A stretch of DNA of 64,000 nt from Hydractinia symbiolongicarpus (GCF_029227915.1 NC_079888.1:15607001-15671000), one strand, 5' to 3'; shown: positions 10,340 through 23,083, numbered from the stretch's first letter. Notes: generated from the letters alone by a model not told the origin. Made by a program: numbers and translations.

Positions 10340-13138
10340 TTATTCCTCCTTTGGGGAAATCTGTTCGATCTCCGCAATTTGGACTTTTTTCGGGTTAATT
10401 TCGTTATCATCCGGTGTTTGTACCTCAATTTTCTTCGGAAGAAGTTTGTAATCTGTTATAACAACAGTGACGTCATCAACTGTGATTTCGATTTCTTCAG
10501 CACTACTTTTATCAATACTGAACTTCAAATTGCTTCTTAGGCTAACAAAGAAAAAATAAGGTACATACGTTGAATATGTCTAGGATAACAAGTTATAGTT
10601 GAAGATCTCGACTCATATGACACGGTTATTCTTCGAAATAGAGATGATATGTTATACTTATATTCATACGCTTTACATTATTAGTAATGTATTTACAGTG
10701 CAAACGGCACTCGATAAGTGATTTCAAACTTAACAGACACTACCTAATTATTAGAAAAATAGCAATATTCACAAACTTGTTTGTGACCACCAGCAGAACA
10801 AATGCCTTTGATACCACAAGTAAAGTAAACGCGTTTGAAACTACAACTAGAGCAAATGCGTTTGAAAACACAAGTAGAGCAAATGCGTTTGAAACCACCA
10901 GTAGAGCAAATGCGTTTGAAACCACAACCAAAGTAATCGCGTTTGAAACCACAAGTAAAGTAAACGCGTTTGAAACTACAACTAGAGCAAATGCGTTTGA
11001 AACTACAAGTAGAGCAAATGCGTTTGAAACCACAAGCAAAGTAATCGCGTTTGAAACCACAAGCAAAGTAATCGCGTTTGAAACCACAAGTAGAGCAAAT
11101 GCGTTTGAAACCACAAGCAAAGTAATGGCGTTTGAAACCACAAGTAAAGTAAACGCGTTTGAAACTACAAGTAGAGCAAATGCGTTTGAAACCACCAGCA
11201 AATTAATGGCGTTTGAAACCACCAGCAAATTAATGGCGTTTGAAACCACAAGCAAAGTAATCGCGTTTGAAACCACAAGTAGAGCAAATGCGTTTGAAAC
11301 CACAAGCAAAGTAATGGCGTTTGAAACCACAAGTAAAGTAAACGCGTTTGAAACCACAAGTAGAGCAAATGCGTTTGAAACCACAAGCAAAGTAATGGCG
11401 TTTGAAACCACAAGTAAAGTAAACGCGTTTGAAACTACAAGTAGAGCAAATGCGTTTGAAACCACCAGCAAATTAATGGCGTTTGAAACCACCAGCAAAT
11501 TAATGGCGTTTGAAACCACCAGCAAATTAATGGCGTTTGAAACCACCAGCAAATTAATGGCGTTTGAAACCACCAGCAAATTAATGGCGTTTGAAACCAC
11601 AAGCAAAGTAATCGCGTTTGAAACCACAAGTAGAGCAAATGCGTTTGAAACCACAAGCAAAGTAATGGCGTTTAAAACCACAAGTAAAGTAATCGCGTTT
11701 GAAACTACAAGTAGAGCAAATGCGTTTGAAACCACAAGCAAAGTAATGGCGTTTGAAACCACAAGTAAAGTAAACGCGTTTGAAACTACAAGTAGAGCAA
11801 ATGCGTTTGAAACCACCAGCAAATTAATGGCGTTTGAAACCACCAGCAAATTAATGGCGTTTGAAACCACAAGCAAAGTAATCGCGTTTGAAACCACAAG
11901 TAGAGCAAATGCGTTTGAAACCACAAGCAAAGTAATGGCGTTTGAAACCACAAGTAAAGTAAACGCGTTTGAAACCACAAGTAGAGCAAATGCGTTTGAA
12001 ACCACAAGCAAAGTAATGGCGTTTGAAACCACAAGTAAAGTAAACGCGTTTGAAACTACAAGTAGAGCAAATGCGTTTGAAACCACCAGCAAATTAATGG
12101 CGTTTGAAACCACCAGCAAATTAATGGCGTTTGAAACCACAAGCAAAGTAATCGCGTTTGAAACCACAAGTAGAGCAAATGCGTTTGAAACCACAAGTAG
12201 AGCAAATGCGTTTGAAACCACCAGTAGAGCAAATGCATTTGAAACCAAAGCAAAGTAATGGCGTTTGAAACCACAAGTAGAGCAACTGCGTTTGAAATGA
12301 CAAGTAGAGCAACTGCGTTTGAAATGACAAGCAGAGTAGAGTAAATGCGTTAGAAACCACAGGCAGAGAAAATGCGTTTGAAACCACCAGTAGAGCAAAT
12401 GCATTTGAAACCACAAGTAGAGCAAACGCGGTTGAAACCACAAGTAGAGTAAATGCATTTAAGGGCAGGCAGTATCTTCTAATACACAACTTGTGGCTAA
12501 GGGCGATCGACAAAAATAAACAATACTGCATATATACTATACCCTTTCTTGGTTGTGCTCCTCTTGCCAGAATTGCTTCTCTGATATTTTGACGATGGTG
12601 GAAGTGGTGGAATGGGCGGAAATGATGACGCAATTTGCTGAGCGACAAAACTGGCTGTCACGCGAGGCTTTCTAAGATACAAGATACAGAATATACAGAA
12701 GATACAGACATATTTGATTGGCCTCTATGTCGTAACAAGAGTTTTTTTGGCTTAAATAGATCAAAATTGTAGCTACTATACATCGTAAGCCTAACCACTG
12801 AACCTGCATCTGTAAAAATATTGCATTCTTCATTTTTAGAATGTCTAGATAGTCAGCCAGCTCCCAAACTAAAATCAGTTTATGTCATTTCGATCCACTG
12901 TGTGTTTCTAAGACCACTTTACACAAGCAGTTATTAACTTAGGCAGTACGATGCTCTAACCTATGATAGTAGTTGTAAGATGAAACAGTTAATTTCTATA
13001 TCATGCCTACCTTGTTGATGTTCCCTTTCTTGTGTTGCAAACTTCACATTTGAAGGCTTCACTCTTATTTTGTACAGTACAAACAGAACACTCCCAATAA
13101 TCATCCATCAAGTATATACTTCCTTTTTCTTGTTTAAA
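10340..13138 (-). CDS. RYBP/YAF2-like: RYBP/YAF2-like Polycomb (PRC1) subunit
   Basis: Exons on the minus strand: 13138-13011, 12671-12543 and 10541-10340 (stop), all GT-AG and in phase (ag|a, gg|c), giving 142 residues from the ATG at 13108 or 152 from the exon start. Exon 1 encodes an NZF/RanBP2-type zinc finger with the full W-x-C-x2-C-x3-N-x6-C-x2-C pattern, followed by RKGTST. Exon 2 continues with RKPR and FVAQQ, as in RYBP and YAF2, then a Pro/Ser-rich linker. Exon 3 carries the C-terminal segment [15 protein letters not shown], which in the family forms the hairpin that binds RING1B. Family knowledge: RYBP/YAF2 define variant PRC1 complexes, and the zinc finger binds ubiquitylated H2A. 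The second intron contains the 27-bp minisatellite. A further 5' exon cannot be excluded, because an acceptor (tatag) precedes exon 1. Confidence 0.87.
10790..12465. repeat. 27-bp minisatellite, about 60 units, with higher-order structure
   Basis: The unit is gaaaccacaagtagagcaaa plus tgcgttt, repeated about 60 times with little divergence; edge units after about 12255 are more degenerate. At least five unit variants (spelling RANA, KVNA, KVIA, KVMA and KLMA in one frame) are arranged in recurring blocks, so the array grew by block duplication. Because 27 is divisible by three and the unit lacks stops, frames stay open on both strands. It lies inside the second intron of the RYBP-like gene, so it is treated as non-coding. 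Confidence 0.97.
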
Positions 13139-14517
13139 CTATAAAATATGTATTTATAACCACTGTCCGTAGATCTACCTTAATGAAACTTATTTTCATG
13201 AGAATTTAATTTTGCGATTTAGCGAATCGAAATTTTGAATATATTTAGATTTTACGAGAATTAAATTTTAAAAAATGGATGATAAGTTTTGGGAGAATTT
13301 ATAATCTCTAATGGATAATATCCAGTACAAAATAAGGCATGTTTAATGTTAATTTTAAACTGCGTTTTTTCAAAATAATAACAAAATTCCAACCAGAGTG
13401 GATTCTGCATGATAGCAGGCCATTAAACAGGAGTCTTCAAACAGCACCATAGTACAAAACAATAAACAATGAATGAAGACATAAAACAAAAACAAACAAA
13501 AACACAACAAATAGGCAATTGAAACTAAATAAAACTTATTATAACGAAACTATCCTTAAACAGATAAATTTTAGAATGTTCCTTAATGAATCAAATGAAA
13601 ACTAAACATTTACACATGTTAATGGCGCCCAACACTCAGCTTTACACTGAACATTGCTGCTGTGGACCAGTCTATTGAGAGTGCCGGCCTGTCAAAGTTT
13701 CTCCTGAAACGAAATTGAGCAGCAGGATTGTTAATCTGAAGGCAAAGTGAGAAAACCCAGTCTAGTAAGGAGGCATCCTTACTAAACTGGGGTAAGGGTC
13801 GTAAGAGTCGTCAAACCCAAAGACATATTCTTATAATCAAAAATTATAAAATTTAATTCTTGCAAGAATTTATTCCAATGAATATACAGTAATGCTTAAT
13901 GTTAATAGACCATTTTTCAACCGCAGTAACGTGGAATTTAGCATTAGTGGAGTTAAGACCTCATATTTACAGTAGCATAGCATATAAAAAGTGTAAAAAG
14001 TAGAGGCTCTTAGAATTTAAGCGTATGCGCGTTTTGTTACTATTACAACTTGTTGCCCTGTTGATGTGTTTAAAATAAGTATATATCCACAGAACACATG
14101 ATTTGTCTAAATAATTGATTGAGTGTAGTGTTTCTAAAAAAAAATAAAGAGGAAAAAACAAACTGATACAATAGTAACAAAATCTTTTCTGATACAAGAA
14201 AATAAAGGAAAATAAACTCCAAAACATGCAAAATAAAATATAAAATATAATTAAAAAAACAACAACTTTAATGCAGATGTGTAAATATGTGTGTACTGAT
14301 AAGGGAAAAAGACACACTTCAAAATTGTAGGGTATATACGTACCGCCCTATTTACATGAAATTAACAGACATAAAAAAATAATCTATATAACCAGTAGAT
14401 ATAAAAGCGTTAAATGTTTCAAGTTTACAACATCTAACTCCTAAAAGCTATATAAAAATCTTTAAAAATGTTTGTTTGTTATCCTAATTTTTTAAAAGTT
14501 TAAAGTTTACTTGCTTC
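13139..14517. other. Intergenic / 5' flank of RYBP-like gene
   Basis: No convincing exon was seen. The sequence just upstream of the RYBP exon (13139-13165) resembles that upstream of the duplicated exon at 16052-16075, so the two copies share flank. The frame at 13967-14317 is AT-rich and unrecognised. Confidence 0.4.
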
Positions 14518-16051
14518 TTAAAATATGTTAACTTTGTTTCGCTTTATGTGATAATAAATAAGAAAAAAAAGGAGAATCAACACTGCCACAACAAGCGACA
14601 AACCACACCATGGGAAAGAGCTTTCAGTAGCTTTAGATCCATCTGTCTCATCGAATTGTTTCGCCTTATCTGACATTGAAGTTGATGTTTTTAAACTCGT
14701 GCATAGAACACCACCATGTCTATAGAGAGGTCTACGCGTCATCTTTTCGTCTGAAGGTAACGACAGTTTTGTGCAATGATAAGGCGATTGTGTGTTAGTG
14801 GGTTCAAATGAGCCTTTTGCTTTTGCCTTGATTTCTGTTTTAGGCTTCTGAAAATCAACTAAAACAATAGCAATATTGTGTCTTTATCACATTTGCATGA
14901 CCAAGAACGGAATGTCAATGTGTCTCATTACAGCTTGTGGGAGCAATATGTTAAATGTCAGCGTCCATACAGTTTGTGTTCAGTTGGAAAACAACACAGT
15001 CATGTCTTCAGTAGACAGTTAGCTATGACAAACTTAACTTGTACCTTCTGTACCTTTATAAGACAAAGGACTTTCATCAAATGTTGTTGATGATACAACA
15101 GAACTGTAAGTAAAGTAAATGCATTTAAAAATCATTGCAGTTTAAAATGACAAGTAGAGTAATAGGCTTTGCAAAACAACCTTTAAAGTAAGCTGATAAA
15201 CACAACAACAACAGACTGCTAATCAAATCAAAAAAGCAGACAATACCACATATATTTTTGCAACCCTTGCCTCATTGTGCTGGTTTTGCTGAAATTACTT
15301 CCTCGAAAATTAGACTGTGGTGGTAGGGGTGAAATAGGTGAACACGAAGATAATGCAATTGACTGGTCAACAAAATTTGCATCCACATGTGGCTTTCTAA
15401 AATATAAACTTTATAGATTTCTGTATATACAGTTTATACGAAAAAAAGATTATGCAAAAACGTTAATTGGGCTGACTTAACAATCGGAAAAGTTAAGAAA
15501 CCACAGGGCTTAACTGTTGTTAATGTGTTTTTAAAATTTGTAAATACACATTTAGTGACGTTTTAGCAGCAGAGGCAAAACTTTCAGGAAACATTAAGTT
15601 TGATATTGGTCAGAAAAAAATCATTCAAAAGGTTATCAACAGATATTGTTTTAATTTTATACTTTTTCCATTAGTTGCTCCTAACATCATAAACTTATGG
15701 AGATGGTAGCTAAGAGATAATTTAGTATAACATTTAACATTTTGAGAATCAACTTTTTAATTCCATTTATTTAGCATTAGCAAAAATTGCCATCGTGAAA
15801 TGCCATTTGCCTGATTCACGTTGGCTAACTTGTATTTCACATCGCCAATTTTTTTTTATATCAGCAATTTATATATTTTGTGTGATCACAACGAAACAGT
15901 TGATTTCCAATTATGCTTACCTTGTAGATGTTCCCTTTCTTGTGTTGCAAACTTCACATTTGAAGAACTTACTTTTATTGTGTACAGTACACACAGAACA
16001 CTCCCAATAATTATCCATCAAGTAATGCACTTCCCTTTTTTTTTGCACAAA
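14518..16051 (-). CDS. Predicted chimeric protein: RYBP-type zinc finger fused to LEM-protein membrane tail
   Basis: Exons on the minus strand: 16051-15921 (NZF zinc finger), 15396-15265 (RKP linker, FVDQS), 15103-15054 (short Ser-rich piece) and 14858-14518 (stop). The first two are duplicates of exons 1-2 of the RYBP-like gene. The last two are duplicates of the 3' part of exon 2 and of exon 3 of the LEM gene. All are open, and junction phases match (ag|a, gg|t, g|tt), giving about 217 residues from the exon start. The zinc-finger cysteines, Trp and Asn are all kept. Near the C terminus is one hydrophobic segment (about residues 183-203) followed by YYHIKRNK, as in the LEM paralogue. The RING1B-binding C terminus of RYBP and the LEM domain are both missing. 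The acceptor at 15104 (tttactttacttacag) looks good; the donor at 15264 (gg|gttgca) is weak. The fusion is inferred, with no transcript evidence. Alternatives are two partial pseudogenes or splicing to unseen exons. Confidence 0.6.
15105..15180. repeat. Degenerate remnant of the 27-bp minisatellite at a duplication junction
   Basis: Words such as aagtaaagtaaatgcattta and gacaagtagagtaa match units of the array at 10.8-12.46 kb. They lie exactly where LEM-derived sequence stops and RYBP-intron-derived sequence begins, marking the breakpoint of the segmental duplication. Confidence 0.7.
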
Positions 16052-17788
16052 CTATAAAATATGTATTCGTCAAAGTGTTTATAAAATATATTATAAATAT
16101 ACGGTAACGTTATAAGCTGAATGCATGAATATTTTATTATTATTGTTATTATTGTAGCAAGTTGTTACTTTGTAGACATATACTAACTGGTGACCTTGAG
16201 GTAAAGTGTTCGCGAAATGTTTTGAATTCATTTCCCAGCCTAAAGTGTGAATCGACCCCTTCTTTGTTCAGCAGGAAATTAGGATTGATATATGAAGTGA
16301 TTGTCTATTTGAGTGACTGTTGTGCTTTATATGCCTTCCACGGCACAATTAGGAGATTGCAATGTACTAGGACCCTCCTTCCCAGGACCCTCAATAATAA
16401 CAGTACCAATACAAAAACTCTGTAAATAATAAGAATCATAATAAAATTCCTTTGATATAAATAATGAATTAAACCTTGCATGTTTACAGAACCTATAGTC
16501 TATTAGCAACTTCTGGAAATTCTTGGTGGATTACAAAGATACACCAAGCACTGCAGAAAGCTGTATAAGATACAATTTATTTCGAGGCTGAAGTTTAAAG
16601 CATTCTTCCAAAATATTTTTTATGAACCAATTATATCCTTAGGCAGCTTTTACTAAATTGAATTTCTCGATGTTTTTATTGCTATTTAACAGTACATATA
16701 AATAACTTCTTCTATAAAAACATGTAAAGAGAGAAAACAAACATTACTATATTTATTAACATTTTTCTGTAATTATATACAACTAAGTAATCACTACAAC
16801 AACGGTCTGAAATAAACAAGAAGCAAAAGAACTTTAAAAATGCTAACAAATATGTAAATAAGGAAAAGGACACGGCAGGATAAAAATTGTTAACAGGTGA
16901 TTGGACACTAGAGTCATTGCATGTATAGACACAGAAAATTTACATTTAAATCATTACATTACAGGAGCTTGCAAAATGGTTGTTAAAATTATGCATAAGT
17001 AGATCTGTTGCTCGTGATGGACTGAAAATAAATCAGCTGCACAAAAGTTAGCAATTAGTATAAGCAAGTATACATGTTAAAATAGCTCATATATTAGCTA
17101 GGGCTGGACTTAAAAAATACACTGTGTGTTTTTCTTTTTTTTCATTTTTTTGATCCTCACATAATCAATAATTTTACATTGTCTATGTATACATGAACAA
17201 GTTTGAGTACTAAAATTGCACAACAGCAAACAATATTTTTTAGGCTAGCCAAAGCTCAGTAAAATTTCTCACAAACGACTTGGTACATAGTTTCTATTCA
17301 TAAAAAAAATCTATATATATTAACAGACATAAAGTAAGGTCATTGTTTCAAATCTACCACAAATACCTTAAATCATAAAATACCCTAAATACCTTAAATC
17401 ATGAAATTTTAGGTTTAACGCTCATTTAATTTTTGTGCATCTCTTATGGGTACAATAATACAAAAAACTTTTTGAGTCTAAAAATGTTAACATTTGCTTT
17501 ATACAAAGGCACTGATTATTTTAGGTGATTGGTGCTTAAAGCTTGATAGTATACGATTTACAACAATTACACTGATTTAATCGTGATTATGGATGAACTT
17601 AAATTTTATGATTATTTTTGTCTAAAAATTAAGTGTTATGAAACTTAAGTCATTTCTTTATTTTTTCCAGATTGGCGCTATTTCTTATTTCTGTATTTTT
17701 AGAAAAGAAAATGTTAATGCACATCAAATGTTTGCACAGCCAAATTCAGGCATATAAAAAAACTGAGTGTCTAGAAAATGTTTTGTTT
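16052..17788. other. Intergenic between chimeric gene and LEM gene
   Basis: No coding exon was recognised. A promoter and 5' exon for the chimeric gene would be expected here but cannot be pinpointed. The frames at 16162-16425 and 16327-16509 have no recognisable features. Confidence 0.4.
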
Positions 17789-20589
17789 TTATTTAAAAGT
17801 TCCTGCTTTACTTTCTATCGGTAATTTGCTAACTTCATTCTGCTCCATGTGATAATAAACAAGCACAACGAGAAGAACGCACACCAGCAAAACAACAAGC
17901 AACAAACGGCACCACAGGAAAGAGCTTTTTGTAGCCTTTTTTCCATCTGTTTCATCAAACTGTTTCACAGTGGCTGATAACGGAGATGACGTCTTCGGGA
18001 TAGTGCGGAGAGTACCACCAGGTGTATAGAGAGGTCTACGTCTCAAGATGTCATCTGAAGGAAAAGAGTGTTGTGCGTAACGATATGGTGATTGTGTATT
18101 AATAGTGGGTTCCGGTGGACTTTTTTCTTTTTTCTTGTTCTCTGTTTTAACCTTTTGAAAATCAACTAAAACAATAGCAAATCACATTGTGTTTTCATCA
18201 CTTTGCATGTAAAATAACTGCTTGCCAATGTGTCTCATTACAGCTTGTCGGCTCAATATAAGTTAAATGTCAGCGTCCATACAGTTTGTGTTGAGTTGCA
18301 GAACAGTACAGTCATGTCTCCAGTAAACAATATATAAGGTAACTTTTGTTCTAAACAGAAATTGTACCTTGATCAGATGAAGAATTGATGTCAAATGTTG
18401 CTGAAGATACAACTTCACTGTAATTTTCATCCACAAAATGCCCTTGAGAGTTTTCTTGAGATGATATAACTTTAGCTGAAATAAGAACAAACTATACAAA
18501 CAAGAAAAGGAACAAATTTTATTCAAGAACATTTTGTATGCGACTGGTGGGACAGAAAAAAAACAAAAACGATTATTGATAACTTCCTGAAATTGAAATT
18601 GTGTTGGAAAAACATTGCCTCTGCAATTTTTTTTAGAAAGGTCTTTTCAATGTTTAAGCAATTTCCGAGATCCGACACATATAAGAAAGGCAGAACACAG
18701 CAGAAGTTCTAAAAGACATTTAAGTTTTTTCTTAATACAACTAAATTTTGATTCCAAACATACTTTTCATACTTTACATTGGGTATTTGGTGAAACAGAA
18801 AAAATGAAAATAATTAGGTGTCTAAAATGTTTCATGATGCAGAAATTGAGAATGTCATAAATCTATACTATAATCACCTAAAATGATACTGCAAGTAACG
18901 AAACCTTATTTGATCTTGATGCTAATTCCTTTAAAAAAGGGGATTTAAATTATTTGATTTTGTTATATGTATGCTATTTGTTTTTATTCATAAATTTAAA
19001 AAAACAAATGTGTTTTCAAAACCAAAAAATAAAATTTACAAAACTAACACCATTTTAATTATAAACCCCTCAACGGTTTGTTATCCAATGTTGTTGAGAA
19101 TACAACAAAGTTCTAGCAAAGACAATGTGTTTGGTGGACGATCTAATTGGGCATTTTGAAGGTTTGTAGGTCGTATTTTGACTTTTGTTTTTTAAAAGCT
19201 TTGTGCTTTTAATATGCTTTGCATGTTAAGATAAAAATATTGTCACATTTTTCAGCCATTATAAATCTTAAGCAAACCAATTTTAAAACTTAGGCTACAA
19301 ACATAGATTTTAAGGAACCATGCTGAAGTCCAGCTCTTGCATTTGGCCATTGGGATGAATACGAATTGTAGGCTGACTGGCAACTAATTGTGCATTCCAT
19401 GTGCGCAAAGATGAGCTTGGCATTACGCAACGTATTGTTTATCAATACGGCAAAGCATAAGTGTATAACCACTCTGAAAGAATGAACAATTAATATTTGC
19501 ATGGAACTTGAACTGGATTATTTGAAAGTTTGGTATCACTTGTGTTTAAATTAAACTGTTGTGAAAAAATGGCATTTTTTATTTGGTTAATATCCCGAAT
19601 AACTTGACAAAGGTTAAATTAATTATTTCTTCTTTTTTATTTATTTCAAAACGAAATGGTTTTTATAAAGTAATGTTAGTTTTCATTTATTACAGACACT
19701 AACAAAAAAATATGTCATATGTTTATTATTTTATTATATGTATCTGTTTGTCTTTGAAACCTCATCCCAAGGGCATGCATCTTTTTGACATCCGGATTGC
19801 AATACTAACATGACCCTGGTACAGGCCTCTCGGTTCTGTGCAGTGGTTAGATAGACTGACATCAACAATTTATGCGTAAACACAGCAAGTTTAAAAGACA
19901 AATGATGGTTTTAGTCGTGAGTTTAGCTACAAATTTTGTTTTTACCCCTAAATATTGAAGAAATTTATAGTGTTGGATATTTCGCATAGCTACTGTAAAT
20001 AATATATATATTATGCAGCATATACTGTAAATATTTACAAGTGACAGGAAATTTATAAAGATAGCTATAACTATAACTTTATGGCTAGCTATAGGTTTAT
20101 AACTAGCTAGATCATATTCTTTTTGAGAATATATATGCAGATCAAAAACTATCTATTCATCTATTAGTTAGGGATAATCATACCACCTAAAGTACGTCCT
20201 TTAGTGTAGTAAGTAGAAGGTACCAGACAGCCGAATCCACAAATCAATAACATGTTCACATTCACAAGGAATTTTGCTATTTTAAGATGTCATGACTTAC
20301 CAAAGTTTGGGTAAACAGCTTTAGCAATGCCAGTGTATAGTGTCATATATGGACTTAATTAATAAGGAGCATTTAATTAACAGGAAATTTCAAAATTAAA
20401 ACTAATTTTTTGCCTTGGTAATTTCCTAGAACAAGGTAAAATATATCTGGATACATAATATTATACATCAAACTTACATAGTTTCTTCCTGTAAATACTT
20501 CTTGTAGTTGCAGTAACAGGTCCTGCATCTACACCATAATCTGCTAAAGCTTTTCGCATGTCACTATCAGATAAGCCAGCCACATCCAT
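17789..20589 (-). CDS. LEM-domain inner nuclear membrane protein (emerin/LAP2-like)
   Basis: Exons on the minus strand: 20589-20478 (ATG at 20589), 18475-18368 and 18165-17789 (stop), GT-AG with matching phases (t|ct, g|tt), giving 198 residues. Residues 1-37 are a LEM domain with the family's LSDSDMRKALADYGVDAGPV and TATTRSIYRKKL signatures. In the family this domain binds BAF (barrier-to-autointegration factor). A Ser/Thr-rich linker follows, then an Arg-rich RRRPLY motif (about residue 115) and a single transmembrane helix (about residues 162-182) near the C terminus, leaving a short luminal tail. This layout matches emerin, though emerin is longer (about 254 residues). The 2-kb first intron shows nothing notable. 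The last two exons have duplicates at 15.1-14.5 kb. Confidence 0.87.
18476..20477 (-). other. First intron of the LEM gene
   Basis: AT-rich sequence without a recognisable nested gene. Frames at 18615-18860, 18971-19159 and 19290-19502 have no recognisable features. Confidence 0.5.
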
Positions 20590-23083
20590 TTTAACTTTAT
20601 TCTAATTCTACCATGGAAATACAATATGTGTGCAATATTTAGTATGATACAAAGCAAGAAAGATACTATACAGAAAAATGTTACATCTATATAGATTTAC
20701 TAATTTATAAGTGCTGCACACCCTATGCTTAAAATTATTTCAATAACCAAGCTAAAAATTGCAGGTCTAGACACCATAGAAACAATTTTGGGCTTTTGTT
20801 TGCTGGTGATGCACACCTGGCTTTTTCAATGACCAGACTACCAAAAAATATCACATTTTCCAATTGTGCTAGAATGAGGTAAACATAAATACTTATAAGA
20901 TATTTGAGACATATTTGAGATTTATTTCTGACATTGTTATTATCTGTGTTGTGACTGTTGGTGTTCTTACTATCAGTTTTGTGAGTATTGGTGTTGTAAC
21001 TTTTTATCAACTTGATTTTGCACCTTGCAAGCTGTTCTTTTATATTTTGTGTAAGATTTTAAGAACATTTTTTTGGTATATGCAAAACACCTAAAGCAAC
21101 TTATTTTTAATGGCCTTTTGCCTAAGTGGATTAACATTAAATGTGCAGTCGCATTTTTTAAAGTTAATGCTGCAAAAGTTCTTCTTAAAGTTTTGTTGAG
21201 AAAAAAAGATTGTCCTGATGTTGTCATGATGGCGGCAATAAGGCAGTCACGCTCACAACTATGTTAAAGATTTTGTTGATTTTCTGCATCAAAAGACCTC
21301 TGCTTGCTACAAATAACGTTTGCAACTCATCAAAATAAATTGTAATTATTTTTTATTTCAACTGTATTACATAATAAATAGATTCCATTAATAAATTTTG
21401 AGGATACATTGATAGCAGATTTGTATATCAGACATATATATATCCTTGTAAAATTTTCATGATACTAATATTATAATAATAATTGAAATAAAATGTATAT
21501 AAAAAAGACTTGGTGTTAAAATATGTGTTATAAACTTATTCTATTTATTCAGATTGCTCGCCCAGTTTAAATTATTGTAACCTTGGGGAGCAATTTATCA
21601 CTCAGGTGTTATTTTCTTATTGATGGGCCTGGATATATTTTTAAAAAAAGAATAATATTTTTTACAAAAAGTCGTTCAAACAAAGAACATGCTCATATCA
21701 TTTTAACACCAATAGTTTTGTGCACGAATTTTAATATTTTGCATAATGTTTTGTTGAAAAAGAGTAGCATAGAATAAAATGTTAAGGCATATATTCTTAA
21801 AACGCACAAAGTTTTGAAGATATAAAAAATTGTCTAGGTAAAACTATTTAAATTTTTTGCATTCTTAACAAGTCATTAATATTTACTTTACGCTAATACG
21901 AAAGGGAAATTTAAATGTCAACAAGTTACAATACATTGAGACTGTACTGTAGACAAGTCAGGCAGAGCTGAAAAGTTGTTAGTCATCTCCTCTAGCATGC
22001 TGACACACCAAAATAATCCACGCCAGGGCCCAAAATTAACACAGCACATTTTAAGACTTTGGACTTAACAAAGTCTGCTCTGAATATTGACAAGTAACCT
22101 TTGACAAGTTCAAGATGTGTGAATTTAATATAAAAATAGCCTACACAATTACTTGTGGTGACAAACTTCTAAATTAGTTCTCTGTCTCAAGATATTTTGA
22201 CCAAGATTGTAGGTAAAGCAATAAAATGCAGTCGTTCATTTTGTTCTTCTTTTAAATATTATTGAGTAAAATTTTTACCCTTTTTTATGTTTAAAATTAT
22301 AATTTTACAGTTTAAATTTGGTACATTTGTATAGTATTCCATTTCGTATAAAGCAGCATTATATACATAATAAGAAGAGCATTTCCTAAAACACAGCAGT
22401 ACTGTCTATGTCATATTGAAAGAAGGTCATTATATATTCAATCTCAACAAACAATAAGCCAAGAAAATAATGATGATGATGATGACAATGATGATAATCG
22501 AGTTAAATATATTTACATTACTTTATTCAAATCTAATATTCACTCTATTTTCTTTCCATAGACACCATATTTTTATGACATTCACAATCAACATATACCA
22601 GACATATACCAGAAAGAGATTGAAATAGAAAGAAGTTTTCAATTATCGTTCAATGTTTTAATTTTTGAAAAGATGTGTGAGGACCCGTGACTATTGCTTG
22701 GCTTCTTTTTTGTGAAACTTTGAGACATGAAGCAGCCAACAAGAAACTTACTTTCGGGTTTAACCTTGATTTTTCTAAATCTTAAGAAACATTTTCTGTT
22801 AAACTTATTGCTAGCTATAGCTGTGGAGTTATTTTTAGCAATATCCCATAAGTTTTTTTATAGAAAAGATGTGTAGCAAGCTAGGAAGCCATTAAGGTGA
22901 AATACTAAAAACGAATAAATATAAAAAGGGGGAATTGTAAATATCTTTCGTTCCTTGCTATCGTCTGAAGTTTGAATTTCGGTACAAACAACATGCCTGC
23001 CTCGCTGCAAAAAACAGAAAGCAATTAAATGTGTAGTTTACGGACCAGAGGCAAGGAGTTCATTCAGTCAATAAAGCTTGGCT
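20590..23083. other. Intergenic, no gene recognised
   Basis: It contains the 5' flank of the LEM gene. The frames at 20735-21267 and 21583-21777 show no family features. A short (gat)n run lies near 22470-22495. Confidence 0.4.

Noticed and set aside
10687-12258. A 523-codon plus-strand frame of nine-residue repeats
   Set aside because: It is a by-product of a 27-bp stop-free minisatellite lying in an intron of the minus-strand RYBP-like gene; there is no conserved non-repeat domain.
10740-12458. A 572-codon minus-strand repetitive frame
   Set aside because: Same array read on the other strand; it lies between two RYBP exons that join in phase without it.
10790-12465. CRISPR-like array
   Set aside because: Units are contiguous 27-bp repeats without unique spacers, in a eukaryotic intron.
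20973-21267. Overlapping opposite-strand frames of 60-85 codons
   Set aside because: No recognisable motif and no splice context tying them to the LEM gene.
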